From contig OX467091.1 of NCBI GenBank assembly GCA_950106755.1, positions 27,483,538 to 27,547,537 on the forward strand: 64,000 nucleotides of DNA, written 5' to 3'. The notes under the pieces were generated by a model. It searched no databases, had not been told where the DNA came from, and was given only the letters and a program-made list of their open reading frames with translations. Below, piece after piece: positions 20,946-31,767 of the stretch (within the stretch, counting starts at the first letter, position 1; every line of letters begins with the position of its first letter). This DNA comes from Climacium dendroides. Taxonomy: Eukaryota; Streptophyta; Bryopsida; Hypnales; Climaciaceae. A program made the translations under genes and the position numbers.

Positions 20946-23132
20946 TGTAGCGATTAGTCGGACCAGTATTCCTCCAGTTAGCCCTTAATTCACACCAAAA
21001 GCCCACTTAGAGTAACCCGCTCCGAAATCGTTCCCACAAGGACTTGAGGTTTACAGATCTATAGGCTATCCCAATCTAAGCACTCACTTTCTCTCTGTTA
21101 GACTACTCCGGCCACTAGTGCCGGATGGGTTCTGGAAGAATCCGGAAACCGTTCAGTGCCCCTTCCGGGATCCTTGGGTTTGGGTGACGAGTGGCCAGAT
21201 CCACCGTCCGGATGCTTACCGTGTCCGAAAACACGCTTTCTTTCTCTCTCTCTCTAATACTAGTATTAACCTAACTCTTCAAGGACCGGAAGTGTCCTCC
21301 TGTTCCGTCACCTCACAAATCCGGATGACTTTTCGGATTAGGTCACGTAGGGACGGTCAAAGACTACAACGACATTCTAACCTTAACCGGGCACTGAGCC
21401 TCCTGTCGACCGGGTGGGTTTCCTTGTACTCTTTTGGACTTGCACCGGGGCTTTGACTCTGTTCTACGGGGAATTCTGGCAATCCGGAATTCGAGCACAT
21501 CTTGCAACACTTCCGTATACGAAAGTTGCTAGCAGCCTCTCAGATACCCCTTTCACCTAAGGTTGTATCCTACATGCAGGCTATACCGGCATCCGAGTAG
21601 TACTACACTAACACTACTGCCGGAACCATCCGGTTGATCTCCCCCTCAAGTTAGTACATCCGGATATTCTCACGAAATCGACTTTTGCTACACAAGGTAA
21701 GTTCTCAGTTCCAGAAACGCAAGAACAGACCCACACCTCCTACAAACATAGACCGTATACAAGAAAGATAAGAGAATGGATACTTCCAAACCCTTAGAAT
21801 TAAGCTTAGAAAAAGGTACAATGCTGAAACTATAAAATGGCTATGAATGACCAGAGAGGCCATCAAAACTCCTACTTGTACTAAGACTAACTTCATCCTA
21901 AAAATCCTACAAAACATTCCTACTGGTCTGCTAGATTTCCGGTAAATCCCAGATCCTATAAATCCGGCTTTGACGGCCGGACTCCGATATTGCCGCTATA
22001 CTACACTACTGCACACTATTCCTTGGAATCCGGATCCTTGGGAGGAACATAGTCCTTCAGAAGATCTAGCTTTACCTCCTTCCGGCTACTCTCTGGAGAA
22101 AACAGATTCGGACCCCTTTGGCCCCATCTTTGGACTTCCACGATATTGGTGTCCATGTCTACACTCCGGGTCCCGACTACCTAAACGTCCGGACTCCCCC
22201 GGGAATCCTTTTGGATCTTCTTATGACGAGGAGAGGACTATATCGCCCGACCACTGTGAGCTTCCGGAGAAGTACCCGTCAAGTCGATGGTCAGGGTCAC
22301 CGGAAGTAGATCTTTTCTTCCTTGGAGTACCACGGCTCCCCAGTCCACTCCTTCTGGCCTTCCGGGTGGTGGTGAAAGTTCCGGATTCACTGGTACCACC
22401 GGTGATACTTTAGTAACCACGGATTCCGGGTTATTGCCTTCCGACACCACCAAAGTTTGCGCGGAGGGGGAAAAAGGAGTTACCAGATCCGACTCAGTGG
22501 GAGCCAAATACTCCATCATCTCCCGCATCTCTGCTCGGGATGCGTCCATCCGTCTCGCCTGCTCTAATAAGCACTTGATGATGTGAACCCGACTCGAGCT
22601 GGCGGATGCGTCGAGGTTGGCTTCAAACAGTTGGGCTTTATTGATACAATCCGTCGGTACTTCCAAAGAGCTCCGGAGCCGAACTATCCCTTGACACAAT
22701 GCCGCTATCTGCTGGCGGTGGTCCTCTTTTATAAGTCGAGCCGTTTCCTGGGCTGTGCAGAGAGTGCTCTCTAATCCCACACACTTGGATTCTGAATCCC
22801 GGACTTGGTCCTGCAACGTCCGGTTCTCCACGCGTAACGTTCCCAGCTCCGTCACCAACTTCTTTCGTTCTTCTATTAGGAGACCGTTTTGTTGCTCCGC
22901 TGCCATCAACGCATCCGTCCTCCGGAAGATGGCGTTCCGATCAGTTAGTGCCATCTTCTGGCACACCCGTTTGAGAGCCCCCTCGTAATTCTCGCAGAGC
23001 TTAGTGAGGTCATCCGCCCACCATACCAGGTGCTGAGCCATCTCCTGGATGTCCTCTAATGGCGTCCCTCCTAGTTGCATGTGGGTCCTATCTCCCTCCT
23101 CTACCTCCATCATTCTGGACCGAGAGGGCAGG
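20946..23132 (-). repeat. Family D LTR, 3' part, inverted
   Basis: This is the reverse complement of about 15690-17912, starting tgtagcgattag (the LTR 3' end) and extending through the tail and the second half of the reading frame. It stops just upstream of the MEVEEGDR block, where CGGAC-rich DNA begins. Confidence 0.8.
22238..23113 (-). pseudogene. Family D LTR-encoded protein, C-terminal half (open frame)
   Basis: The conserved part begins at the ATG at 23111-23113 (MMEVEEGDRTHMQ) and is open for 292 codons. It is the best preserved copy of this half. It contains MAQHLVWWADDLTKL, a coiled-coil-like stretch with QMALTDRNAIFRRTDALM-type sequence, DCINKAQLFEANLD (the NKAxLF motif), and a Pro/Ser-rich tail (LSPPPGRPEGVDWG). 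Where the forward copy has stops (16028, 16136) this copy reads through. The frame extends upstream into CGGAC-rich DNA only by chance. Without its N-terminal domain it is a fragment. Confidence 0.7.
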
Positions 23133-23461
23133 GTTACATGGACGTCCGGACATTCGGATGTCTGGAAGGACGTCCAGCGTCCGCGTCCGCCGGTTCTAGA
23201 ACGTCTGTTGACATAGGGCGTTCCGACCGTCCCCGTCCAGCGAACGGGGCGGACAGGGATTCGGATAGGGTGGACGGGGAGGCGGACGCAGAGCCGGACG
23301 GGAGGGTGGACGAGGAGGGCGGACGGGAAGGCGGACAGGGAGGTAGACGGAAGGGGGAGGGGAGGGTGGACGGGAAGGCGGATTGCTGTGGGGTCGTCCA
23401 ATCGGGGCATCAGGCGGAAAATGGGGTAAACCTCGATGTAGGGATGAAACCATGGGGTTTT

Positions 23462-24967
23462 TTCCAATTTTTGGAGAATTGCTAAAGTGGCAATATATGA
23501 CAAAATAATGTTACTAAATTTTTTAGTATTCATTTATATTTTGGATAGAATTATCTTTTCATTCACATATTTAGATGAGTTACATTTGATGTGCTCAATT
23601 TCATCCAATTTTTTTTTCTTTCAAATTCGAGCAATTTGGCTTTATCATCCAATTTTTCTTCAAATTTAACCTATAGATTTGGTGCAGTCCATTTTTTTTT
23701 AGGCATTTGGGCCTTCAATTGGCCCAAAAAAACAATGGTTGATGGTTCAAACAAATTCAATCATCCAAATAACCATAGGATGTTGTAACCCCTACATGCC
23801 CAAGCCTTGTTTTCAAATTTCAACTTCCTCTAATTTGCTCTAAATTGATTAAAGAGCCCACATTTTGGTAAGATGTATCAATTTTTTTGGAATTGTAACC
23901 ATACAAATTCAAACTAGACTTGTTAGAGATTGCATAGAAAAAGAAAGCACAACAATATCACTTGTAGAGTGAAAGATTATAACATTTGACTATGATGCTG
24001 TTAAAATCACAAAAAAAAATTGAAGCCTTTTTGGCAAGACAAATCTAAAATGTTGGGGACCCAAAGAATATGAGGTTAATGGGCCAAACTTGCACTACCC
24101 CAATCAATTTACAGCTTTACAAAATTTACTCTATAATTTCTTAATATGAATTTCCAATGTGAATTTTCCTCCAAGATCTACTGTATTTGAGGCTCATTTC
24201 CAAAAGCTCTTAACACAAAAGAAAAGTCAAGATTGCACAAGGTACCCTTGCATAATATCTCTTTCAGAAAAATCATTGTCCTTTAATTGCAAGATCGGAC
24301 TTCTGGAGCCAAAAGTAGACTTCAAAAAGAATTTCCCAAAATTATTAGCTTACTAAAATGATGAAAAATAGTTAGGTTTTATTGAACTTCTAAGTTTTGC
24401 AAACACCATATTTAATATTTTGGTGCCTCAAGCATTTAGGGGGTAATTACTATTTTTTTTTAACATCTTAATGAAGCTGACAAACCCGTTGCATTAAAAA
24501 AATTAACAACACACCATTGATACCAAACAAAAAACCATGCTTCTAGAATCTAGAAGACAATTTACAATTATACATAATACATTGTCCAATTGAATATCTT
24601 CAACCATACATGGCAAATTGAACAATTGGAAGACCATATAATTTAAAACAAAAACTTCCCAATCTTGCAAATACCAACTTAAAAAATCACAATTTCCGTA
24701 ATTGCAGGGTTTTAGACTTTTCTATGCAAAATTGCAAACCAACAATGAGAAAAGATAGGGACTATTCACACACTTTAAAAATCATTATCAATTAAAATAT
24801 CCTTGTCAATTACAAAGGCATATAAAAGTCCAACTACATTGGCATTCATTGGTCTTCAAAAATCAAAATGGTGCACATATGCTATGCAACTATGTAATTT
24901 GCATACATACTACTTGGCATCTATGCATACTACCAGCCTATATAGTTATATAAACTATTCTAGAACT
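23462..24967. other. AT-rich non-coding part of island 1
   Basis: About 1.5 kb of AT-rich sequence with homopolymer runs lies downstream of the kinase-like gene. I find no supported coding region, and its composition is unlike the CCGGA-rich retrotransposon DNA around it. Confidence 0.5.
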
Positions 24968-26463
24968 TCAATATGAACCACGGAAGTGTTCATCCGGAAT
25001 AGGCCAGTTGAATGAAGTACTAAAACGGAAGATGACTTGTGCCAAAGTACTCTCTTTGTTCTGAACGCGCTTCAAGTAAGTATCAAACACTTGTGCAAAT
25101 TGTGGATGGAGGTACTTGACATGTGAACTACTTGATTCACGCTACAACTTGTAATACGCCTCCGACATGCACTGCCTACTGATCCATTCAACTAATTTAG
25201 CAACAGCATACTGTTCGGATTGCATGGAAAGAGAAGGGATGTTTTGTACATCCGCATCTCTTCCGTGTACATAGGTAATAGTGGGATCCAGCCACCACCT
25301 CATCTTTATAGCTTTATCCTTTTTCAGCTATTGATGTGAATGTATACAACGACTTCATGGGCTCGCTCATCACTGTAGTCATCCCCCAATCACAAACTCC
25401 AATGTAAACCCGGGACTCATCTTCAAAAAAATGAAACATGATGTTGTCCGGAGAAATGTCGTTGTGGAGATGTCCAACGGTGTGCACCGCATTCATGATG
25501 TGTAGTAATGCCCATGCAAGCTCCACGCATTTGGCTCTAAATCGCTTCAGATTTTTAGCAGCAATGATTTCTTCTTCTGTTATACGCGGCTCATACAACA
25601 CTCGAAGGGCTATGTTGTTTGGATAGTCATCATCCCGACGCATCATTTCACGCAATGTACCGCCGTTCCACCAGAATGAGTATCCTTCATTCTTTTTGGA
25701 GTGCACTGCAAAAAAACGTATCACTCCAACATGCGGAATCCTCACTGCCATAGTCTCAGTATTGTGTTCCATCTTTGCAAAAGCAGGTCGTTGACCTTTT
25801 TGGAGAGACATCTTTGCTGCAAGCTGCAAACTCCCATGATGGATGAATCTCCGCACGTCCTTCTATTCGCACTCTCCGAATTGTAGCATAGCCACCCCGC
25901 ATGATTTTGTTATTTACGGGAATCACCATGGCCGTTTTTGGAAGGGCTATTAGAAGGCGACGTGTATTTTGTGCTTGGTCCATTCCAGGCTTGCTCATCC
26001 ACCAACCAATTGACCCTGCTCTATTCTGCCTCCTCCTAAATGGTTGGCATCTTTTGGTGAATAAATCTGCTTTCATAATGACATGCTCGAAGGCTTCATC
26101 ATTTCCGCGTTTCTTCCTTCAATATTTATCCAAAATGACCGAAGCATTCCATAATGCATCATGCACCTTGCTGTCAAGAAATTTGGAGAAATTCTTCTTC
26201 TCTATTTCATAAATCCACTGCGATACGTGCAAGGCGTCCAACATCCTCTACCTCATATCCATGAAGAATTTCTCAATGCAGTCCTCTTCATATCACACAT
26301 ATTTAGTGTCAAGAGACACTGTAGTCTTTGTCTCATAAAACTTCACAATCAATTCGATTAAGAATGCTTTGCAACTCTCCGAGGGATTCTCCCTTGTCCA
26401 CTTAATAGAAGGCGCTTCTTCTTTTCCCTTCGGCTCCTTGGAAGCCTTCTTCGCCCTCGACAT
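24968..26463 (-). pseudogene. Protein-kinase-like gene, decayed (about 500 codons)
   Basis: The frame starts at the ATG at 26461-26463 (MSRAKKASKEPKGKEE) and can be followed to TGA at 24968-24970. Early stops lie near 26298, 26259 and 26130. A frame change near 25840 joins a degenerate glycine-rich loop (RGGYATIRRVRI) and an AAKMS block, probably with the ATP-binding lysine, to the rest of the kinase fold. The catalytic loop is GHLHNDISPDNIMFHF (about 25460) and the metal-binding motif reads VCDWG in place of DFG. After another frame break near 25315 the C-lobe continues (MRWWLDPTITYVHG, LVEWISRQCMSEAYY) to the end. It is a single-exon kinase-like gene inside island 1, probably a captured or element-borne gene. 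The substrate is unknown. Confidence 0.6.
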
Positions 26464-26828
26464 GTTGATAAACCGGTAGAATGATGAACGTCAAAGTTTT
26501 ATAAAAAACTTAACAAGAGTTACCCCAAATATTAGACTCTAACCCACCCAAAGGAAGGAGCCAATGGAGGTCAAACCACCTAGCTCTCCGCTCTCTCTTG
26601 CATACAAGGGGGAAGGCAAAAGTGAGAGCAGACGGTCCGTCCGCTTCTCTTATATGAGGTGGATGGCCTCATTCCAGTTCTACAGCGGACGACCGATCGG
26701 GTCCGTCCGATCAAGCGGACGGACTGGCCGTCCGCCTCTTCCTGGCCATCCGATCGGGCAGACGGACTGGCCGTCCGCTTCTTCCCGCCCGTCCGATCGG
26801 ACGGTTTAGGGTTGGTGGACGCCTCGGA

Positions 26829-27142
26829 AAACCCTAGGCAAACAGCTTAAATACTAAACCGTCTTTTTACGGATTTAAGGACAACGGCTACAGGTCCGTT
26901 GTACTAACGGTATCCTACTTCCGTAGCTACGAGACCTGTACGGTAGGTTCTTGTGTTCCGGGTAAATCCGGATTCTGGATCCGGATAAGTTCCGGTTACG
27001 GGTTGTGCCGGAACGCTTATTTCCTAATTTGGGTTATCTCACACAAAAACCACGTTCTAACTATAATTTTTTTAAATTTTTCCCTATTTTTCTTACCTAA
27101 TTCTTGTATCCTTGATCCGTTTCCGGATTACGGATTCCCACA
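26829..27142 (-). repeat. Family E LTR head, inverted fragment
   Basis: This is the reverse complement of the first 314 bp of the family E LTR, ending cggattcccaca at 27142. No polypurine tract lies beside it, so it is the start of a 5' or solo LTR cut by island 1. Confidence 0.78.
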
Positions 27143-27781
27143 AAGTTTCTCGTATTGAGGATGACATATTGTCCTTAGTCCAAGATGGAGTCCTCGGACG
27201 CTTGACAAAGGAGATCTCCACTTGGCTCCTAGCAAGTCGAGGTGTTGACCATCTGCAACAAGACATGAACGAATTAGAGCCAACTTAATCAACTGCTAGA
27301 AATAAAACTGATGTGAAATAAGGACATGCCACAAAAGTGCATGAGGATCGTCACAATACATGTCCCCATGCAACATTTCAACTTGACTCAAGCTGAAATG
27401 CAAAATCCTAAATACTATATCACGGAATGCTTGCAAATGCCTCGAATTAGCTTGATTCAAGATAAACTACATACCTCAACATACCTCCCTAACGAATATT
27501 CGTCGATCCTCGTACGACCTCTATGAGCTTGTCATAGTCTTGACGATCCTTTTCGTCATAGAGCATTCGTCACCCGATTCTTCCCATCTTATTCTCACGA
27601 AACTGCTTCAGCCCCACATTTTGATGGACATGTAGTTGCTGAATCCAAGGAAGTAGTATTATGAGGAGGAAATTGTCCTAGTCGCCATTTCCTTGGTTAC
27701 TCTAAGACTTTGTGAGTATTATGTTCTCGGGCTTATTCATAATGTGTTTATGAGGTTTGTCGTCCACTATCATTGTATTTT
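27143..27781. other. Unassigned 640-bp segment between E and F LTRs
   Basis: Next to the E LTR a short open stretch (27146-27286, VSRIEDDILSLVQDG ... NELEPT then stop) is present on the plus strand, with nothing recognisable after it. It may be target DNA or a remnant of another element. Confidence 0.3.
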
Positions 27782-28410
27782 TGTCGTAGACCAAAATGAG
27801 AGGATGAGGATGGTTATATAGAATATATAAGTAAGGAGTGGACATTGGTAAAAATTTTTGATTTGCAAGATGGCAAACTAATTATATTACCAATATTAAC
27901 CCTACCTCACTATTGGATTAGTAGTAGATAGATAATTTGGTTAAGAAAGATATTGTAAGATTCCTATTTTTCTAAAGATCCGGAACCGGATCCGCATCCG
28001 AAGAACTAAACAGGGGTCGAAAAATATACCGGGGCCGGAAGCAAATGCATCCGCACGCTACCGGTAGATTATCGGGACAGGAAGAGGAAATCCCGGATCC
28101 AATGATAATCCCATACATCACGGAGGACCGTTTTAACGGCTAGTTTCCTCCGCGATGATTGCGAAAACGGCTACTTTCCCAATAGTTGTGACTACTAGGA
28201 AGGGATACGCAGGGGTTTGGTTCCTCAAACCTCATTGTGTCTTTGTGGTTTGGGAACGCTCTTAGAGCAAGGTTTGCCTTTAGAGGTGTGAGAGGATTGG
28301 GTGATATTACTTTCTGGATCCTGTCGTGGAGAGGAGGAGGATTGACCGGGAGCTGTGGCAAGAAAAGGCAGGAGGTTTGAGTGGTGAGTGTTTTGGAGAG
28401 TTCTGCAACC

Positions 28411-29822
28411 ATGGTGAAGGCGGAAGCAAGCGAGTCATTTTCTTTCAAGATCAAGAGCATCTGTCCAGTGATTCCGAAGGATGACGGAGAGCGGAAGCAA
28501 CTGGAAGAGGATCTGGGCCAACTCAGGTGTGCGGGATTCCTCTGCCGACCATGGAGCTTGAAGAGCGAGGAAATGATCCAGGAACTGATGAAGAAGCAAT
28601 CGAACGAATGGATCAAGACCGTCCGAGCTCTGCCCGGAAGGTGGACTGTGGACATCTGGAAGAGGGTCTACGACTTTCCTCGACCTAGAGAGGGGATGGC
28701 TTCGCGGGTACACAAGTTCACAGAAGGTAAATTCTCTAATCCTCCTCACTCTAAAGATGGCTACGCAGTAACAGATTGCAAGGTGGAAAGAGAGAGGAGG
28801 ATGTTAGAATTTGTAGTACCGATCTTGTATCCGGAACGGCCAAACCGGGTCACGATAACTTGGGCCAATACAATCTTCGGAGCGTTGAGTGGGGAAAGGA
28901 GCAGAGAGTAGAAGGGTTGATCCGGGATAGTGAAAACCGGAAGTGGGAGACCCGCATCAAGGAGTTGACTGAGAGGAATGCGGATCTCCAACGGCAAATT
29001 GAGAAGGGTGAAGAAAAGAAGAGAGAGGTGGAACAACTTACCTCAGAGTTTAAGGGGGCCATTAGGAGAGTTGGGGCCTTTGTTTCCAACACTGCGGATG
29101 TTGTAAACAAAGCCAAACTCTATAATGAAGGAATCCATGAGGCAGGACCGGAAGCCGCAGGTAAGGCTATCTTAGTTTTGGCAGAGTATTCCGTGGAGAT
29201 GGAGAGGTTCATGTTTGAAGTCCGAGATGTTCTTCACCAAGCAGAACGGTTTCCGGAATCCAGAATAAAGAGGGAGGATGAAGAGATGGAGTCAACCAAA
29301 AAGGATGCACCCACAAAGACTTCCACAAAGACGCCAGCCAAGCGGGAAAGGCAGGAGGAGGAGATGACACCAACCTCTAAGGGTATGGAGGGAAGGAAAG
29401 AAGGATCAGTGCACGGATCCGGATCAAAGGATCGAATCCGGAAGTCGGAATCCGACTTAGGCACACCACAAAGTAAAGGCTCTCAACCCTCACCCGCCAA
29501 GAAGATTGTGAAGAAGGTTACTCCCGTCAGAGGAAGAGACGTGCCTCTAAGGAATCAACAATCCACGGAGGACGAGTCTCCAAGCCAATTCGAGCGGGAG
29601 GAAAGTCAGTCGAGATCCGGAGAAGAGGATTCGGAAGACACTGGATCAGAAGAGGAATCGGAACCTGAGCAAATCTCACCAACAAAGTTCAAAGGGAGAA
29701 CCTCAACACCGTCATAGGGGAAGCCGCCCTTGAGTGGAAAACCGTCAGCCAGTAGGAAACAACCAGCTAAGAAGGGGGCAACAAAGTTAGAGGAACCTTC
29801 TCCAAAGAAGGCTAGGAAATAG
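28411..29822 (+). pseudogene. Family F LTR-encoded protein (internally deleted)
   Basis: The ATG at 28411 (MVKAEASESFSF) opens the N-terminal domain, with QLRCAGFLCRPWSLKSEEM, GKFSNPPHSKDGYAV and ILYPERPNRVTITWANTIFG, and then breaks off at ALSGER. The deletion changes the frame. The remainder (about 28915-29822) has the coiled-coil region, VVNKAKLYNEG (the NKAxLF motif), the domain around VLVLAEY-like sequence, and a long charged tail ending PSPKKARK. One TAG at 29715 replaces AAG/CAG-like sequence of the reverse copy. It is a decayed duplicate of the better preserved gene at 51578-53464. Confidence 0.75.
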
Positions 29823-30573
29823 ATAGGAAAGTAGTTAGGAAGTTTCTGGGAAGTGCCCCTAGCATGGTCAGCCAAAAACTCAAGTTTTTAATAGGTAGAA
29901 AGTAGCTTGGGAGGTGCTTTTCAGGTGCATGCACTTGGACTGCACTTTCCGGATTTTTAGGATCTGAGATCCACATTTTGCGGATCGGATGGGGTTGGTA
30001 GGAAAGTCAACTTAGAAGGATAAGGAATGACACCTATCATTCTCCTGTCCTTTAGTTTTATTCCTTGGGACCTTTGGGGTTCCCTGGAGTGTGTATTTAG
30101 GGGGCTAAAGTTAGTTTGAAGCCCCGGGTGTTTTCTTATTTGTGTTTTTCAAACACTTTGCGAATTGATTTCAGATTTCCAGTTCATAAGTGTTGGCCTG
30201 AAAAGGCTAAGTTCTGTGTTGGTATGCCGTGCAATGCTAGAACCATTGTTTAGTGCGGGTAGCTGGTTTGCAAGTGTGGAGGGAGACAAGTAGCCCCCGG
30301 ATTCTATCCAGGATCTGATTTTGAGAACTTTGAGGATTTGGTTAAGGAAAACTTTGTGTATTGAGAGGATATTTTGTTGTTAAAGTTCCTTGGGAGTCTT
30401 CTGAGTAGGATAGCCATTCTTAGGTTGGGTGAATTCTTCAGGAAGGAGAACGAATGCTAGCCGACGTCTGATGAGGTCCTGTTGGATCCGAAAGAGAGGA
30501 ACATGAAGGTAGTTAGGATCTCTCAGTTATTGGGTGCCGGATCACGCTCTTGGGGTCCTGTCCGGATAGGTCT

Positions 30574-30621
30574 GTCGTTGTAGTACTGGGAGGATAATAG
30601 GGGTTTCCTGAGTGACTTGCT
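30574..30621 (+). promoter_or_regulatory. Conserved LTR block gtcgttgtag ... gtgacttgct (family F)
   Basis: This is the family F copy of the two-part block. The reverse F copy has its complement (ctacaatgac) near 50818. Confidence 0.55.
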
Positions 30622-31145
30622 AGTCTGGATCAACATCCGGATTAGTTGTGAGGAAGTAACTATTTCCTATTTCTTTTTGGTATTTGTTGTTGTTATTCTA
30701 AGTGGATCTTCATTTCACTCTAAACACGTTTGAAGGGTAGGGTTTACGTTCCCTTCCTAAAACCAAAGAGCGAAACCCTCTTGGTAGAGGTAAAACTAAC
30801 ATTTTGTGAGTTACTGCAATTGGATAGAAATCCTCTTTCCGGTTCCGCATCCGGATAGGGAGTGGTAGAGGATTATGACCATTCTCCTTGTTTGATTACT
30901 GGTGATAGACTTGGAGTGGATGTAAGGAAATTAGAACATGGAGAAGAGAGGGTATTGAGAGAGAGTTTCATGTTGCAAATATTTAGATCCGGTTTTGCTT
31001 GGGTATGGTATTTTCCGAATCCTGTTCCGGATATCTTGAGGAAACTAACGTTGAAATCCTGTGGGAACGATACACGAGTCATCTAAGGTGTTTTACATCA
31101 ATTTAACACCTAAGGGTAGGATTTGTGCTTTCTTGTACTATGACA

Positions 31146-31767
31146 ACGTTGTTCTCGACGTTCGTGCCTTTGTGGAAGTGGAGGTGGGAGGTGGTAAGTC
31201 TTCTCTGTCATCATCATCATTGTCTTCTACATTTGGCAATGGTTCCGGAGGAAATCCAAATTGACCCCGATTAGACCATTCCGGCATGCAATCGTTTGGA
31301 CCAACCCAATTGGTGTCTATCACCGCTTTGTCACAACTCAATTTGGTCTTCTTGTCCTTTGCAGGCACCGTACGCCAATCCACGTCTTTCTGGAGTACAA
31401 TCTCCGCCCAAATCATTGCCATGGTGGAATAGTTCATGATATTTGGTTTGGAAGCACCTAGACTATAAGATGCCCAAATCTCCTCGTATCTCTGCTTGAA
31501 ATGTTCACTTTTACAAGTGTTCATGGGACCTTCCCACCGTCTCACTTGTCTCTCTAACACAACCGTGTTATCTGCTAGCCAGAGTTTCGCAATGTGTGAC
31601 ATTTTCACATACTCTCGGCACGTTGTGCAAGTCCATACTGCTTTGGGCTCGTATTGCCATCCCTCTTCAGCCACACAAAAGTGGTTGAAGTAGGCGTCTC
31701 AATCCATGTCTTGTGATTTTCCCTTTGTATTCTTCTTCAGCAGATTGGGAAATCCTTTTGGAGCCAT
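31146..31767 (-). pseudogene. Unrecognised gene fragment in island 2
   Basis: The frame begins at the ATG at 31765-31767 (MAPKGFPNLLKKNTKGKSQ), has a TGA after 22 codons, and is then open until it is cut by the family F LTR end at 31145. It encodes about 200 residues with a CTTC pair, WLADNTVVLERQVRRWEGP, YEEIWASYSLGASKPN and an acidic segment (EDNDDDDRED). I recognise no domain. It lies just inside a CGGAC-rich end, as the kinase-like gene does in island 1, and both start with a short Lys-rich N-terminus. The true 3' end of the gene is missing. Confidence 0.5.

Larger units (their letters stand above)
23133..26828. mobile_element. AT-rich island 1 bracketed by CGGAC-rich ends, carrying a kinase-like gene
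   Basis: The left end (23133-23410) and right end (26630-26828) are dense in cggac/gtccg repeats, and the 3.2 kb between them is markedly AT-rich. The left flank is a family D LTR and the right flank a family E LTR. The same arrangement recurs at 31960-34535. Repeated short motifs near both ends resemble the subterminal arrays of plant DNA transposons. I could not establish terminal inverted repeats or a target duplication, so the boundaries and the element class are inferred. Confidence 0.45.
27782..31145 (+). repeat. Family F protein-coding LTR, forward copy (internal deletion)
   Basis: It starts tgtcgtagacc and ends tactatgaca, 3,364 bp, the mirror image of the solo copy 50241-54093, which is 489 bp longer. 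The difference is one internal deletion near 28903 that joins ALSGER to the VEGLIRDSEN block. The flanks (atttt and acgtt) do not form a target duplication. No primer-binding site follows. The right end abuts island 2. Confidence 0.8.

Noticed and set aside
23140..23400. CRISPR-like or tandem array in the CGGAC-rich segments
   Set aside because: The repeats are short, irregular and in both orientations, without constant repeats and spacers. The context is a plant genome.
27782..31145. Families B-F as DNA transposons, because the ends of F (tgtcgtag and ctatgaca) look like an imperfect terminal inverted repeat
   Set aside because: The match is only the short inverted TG...CA-type ends that LTRs also have. 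The 5-bp duplications, the primer-binding sites after D and C/B LTRs and the polypurine tract before E show that these are LTRs.
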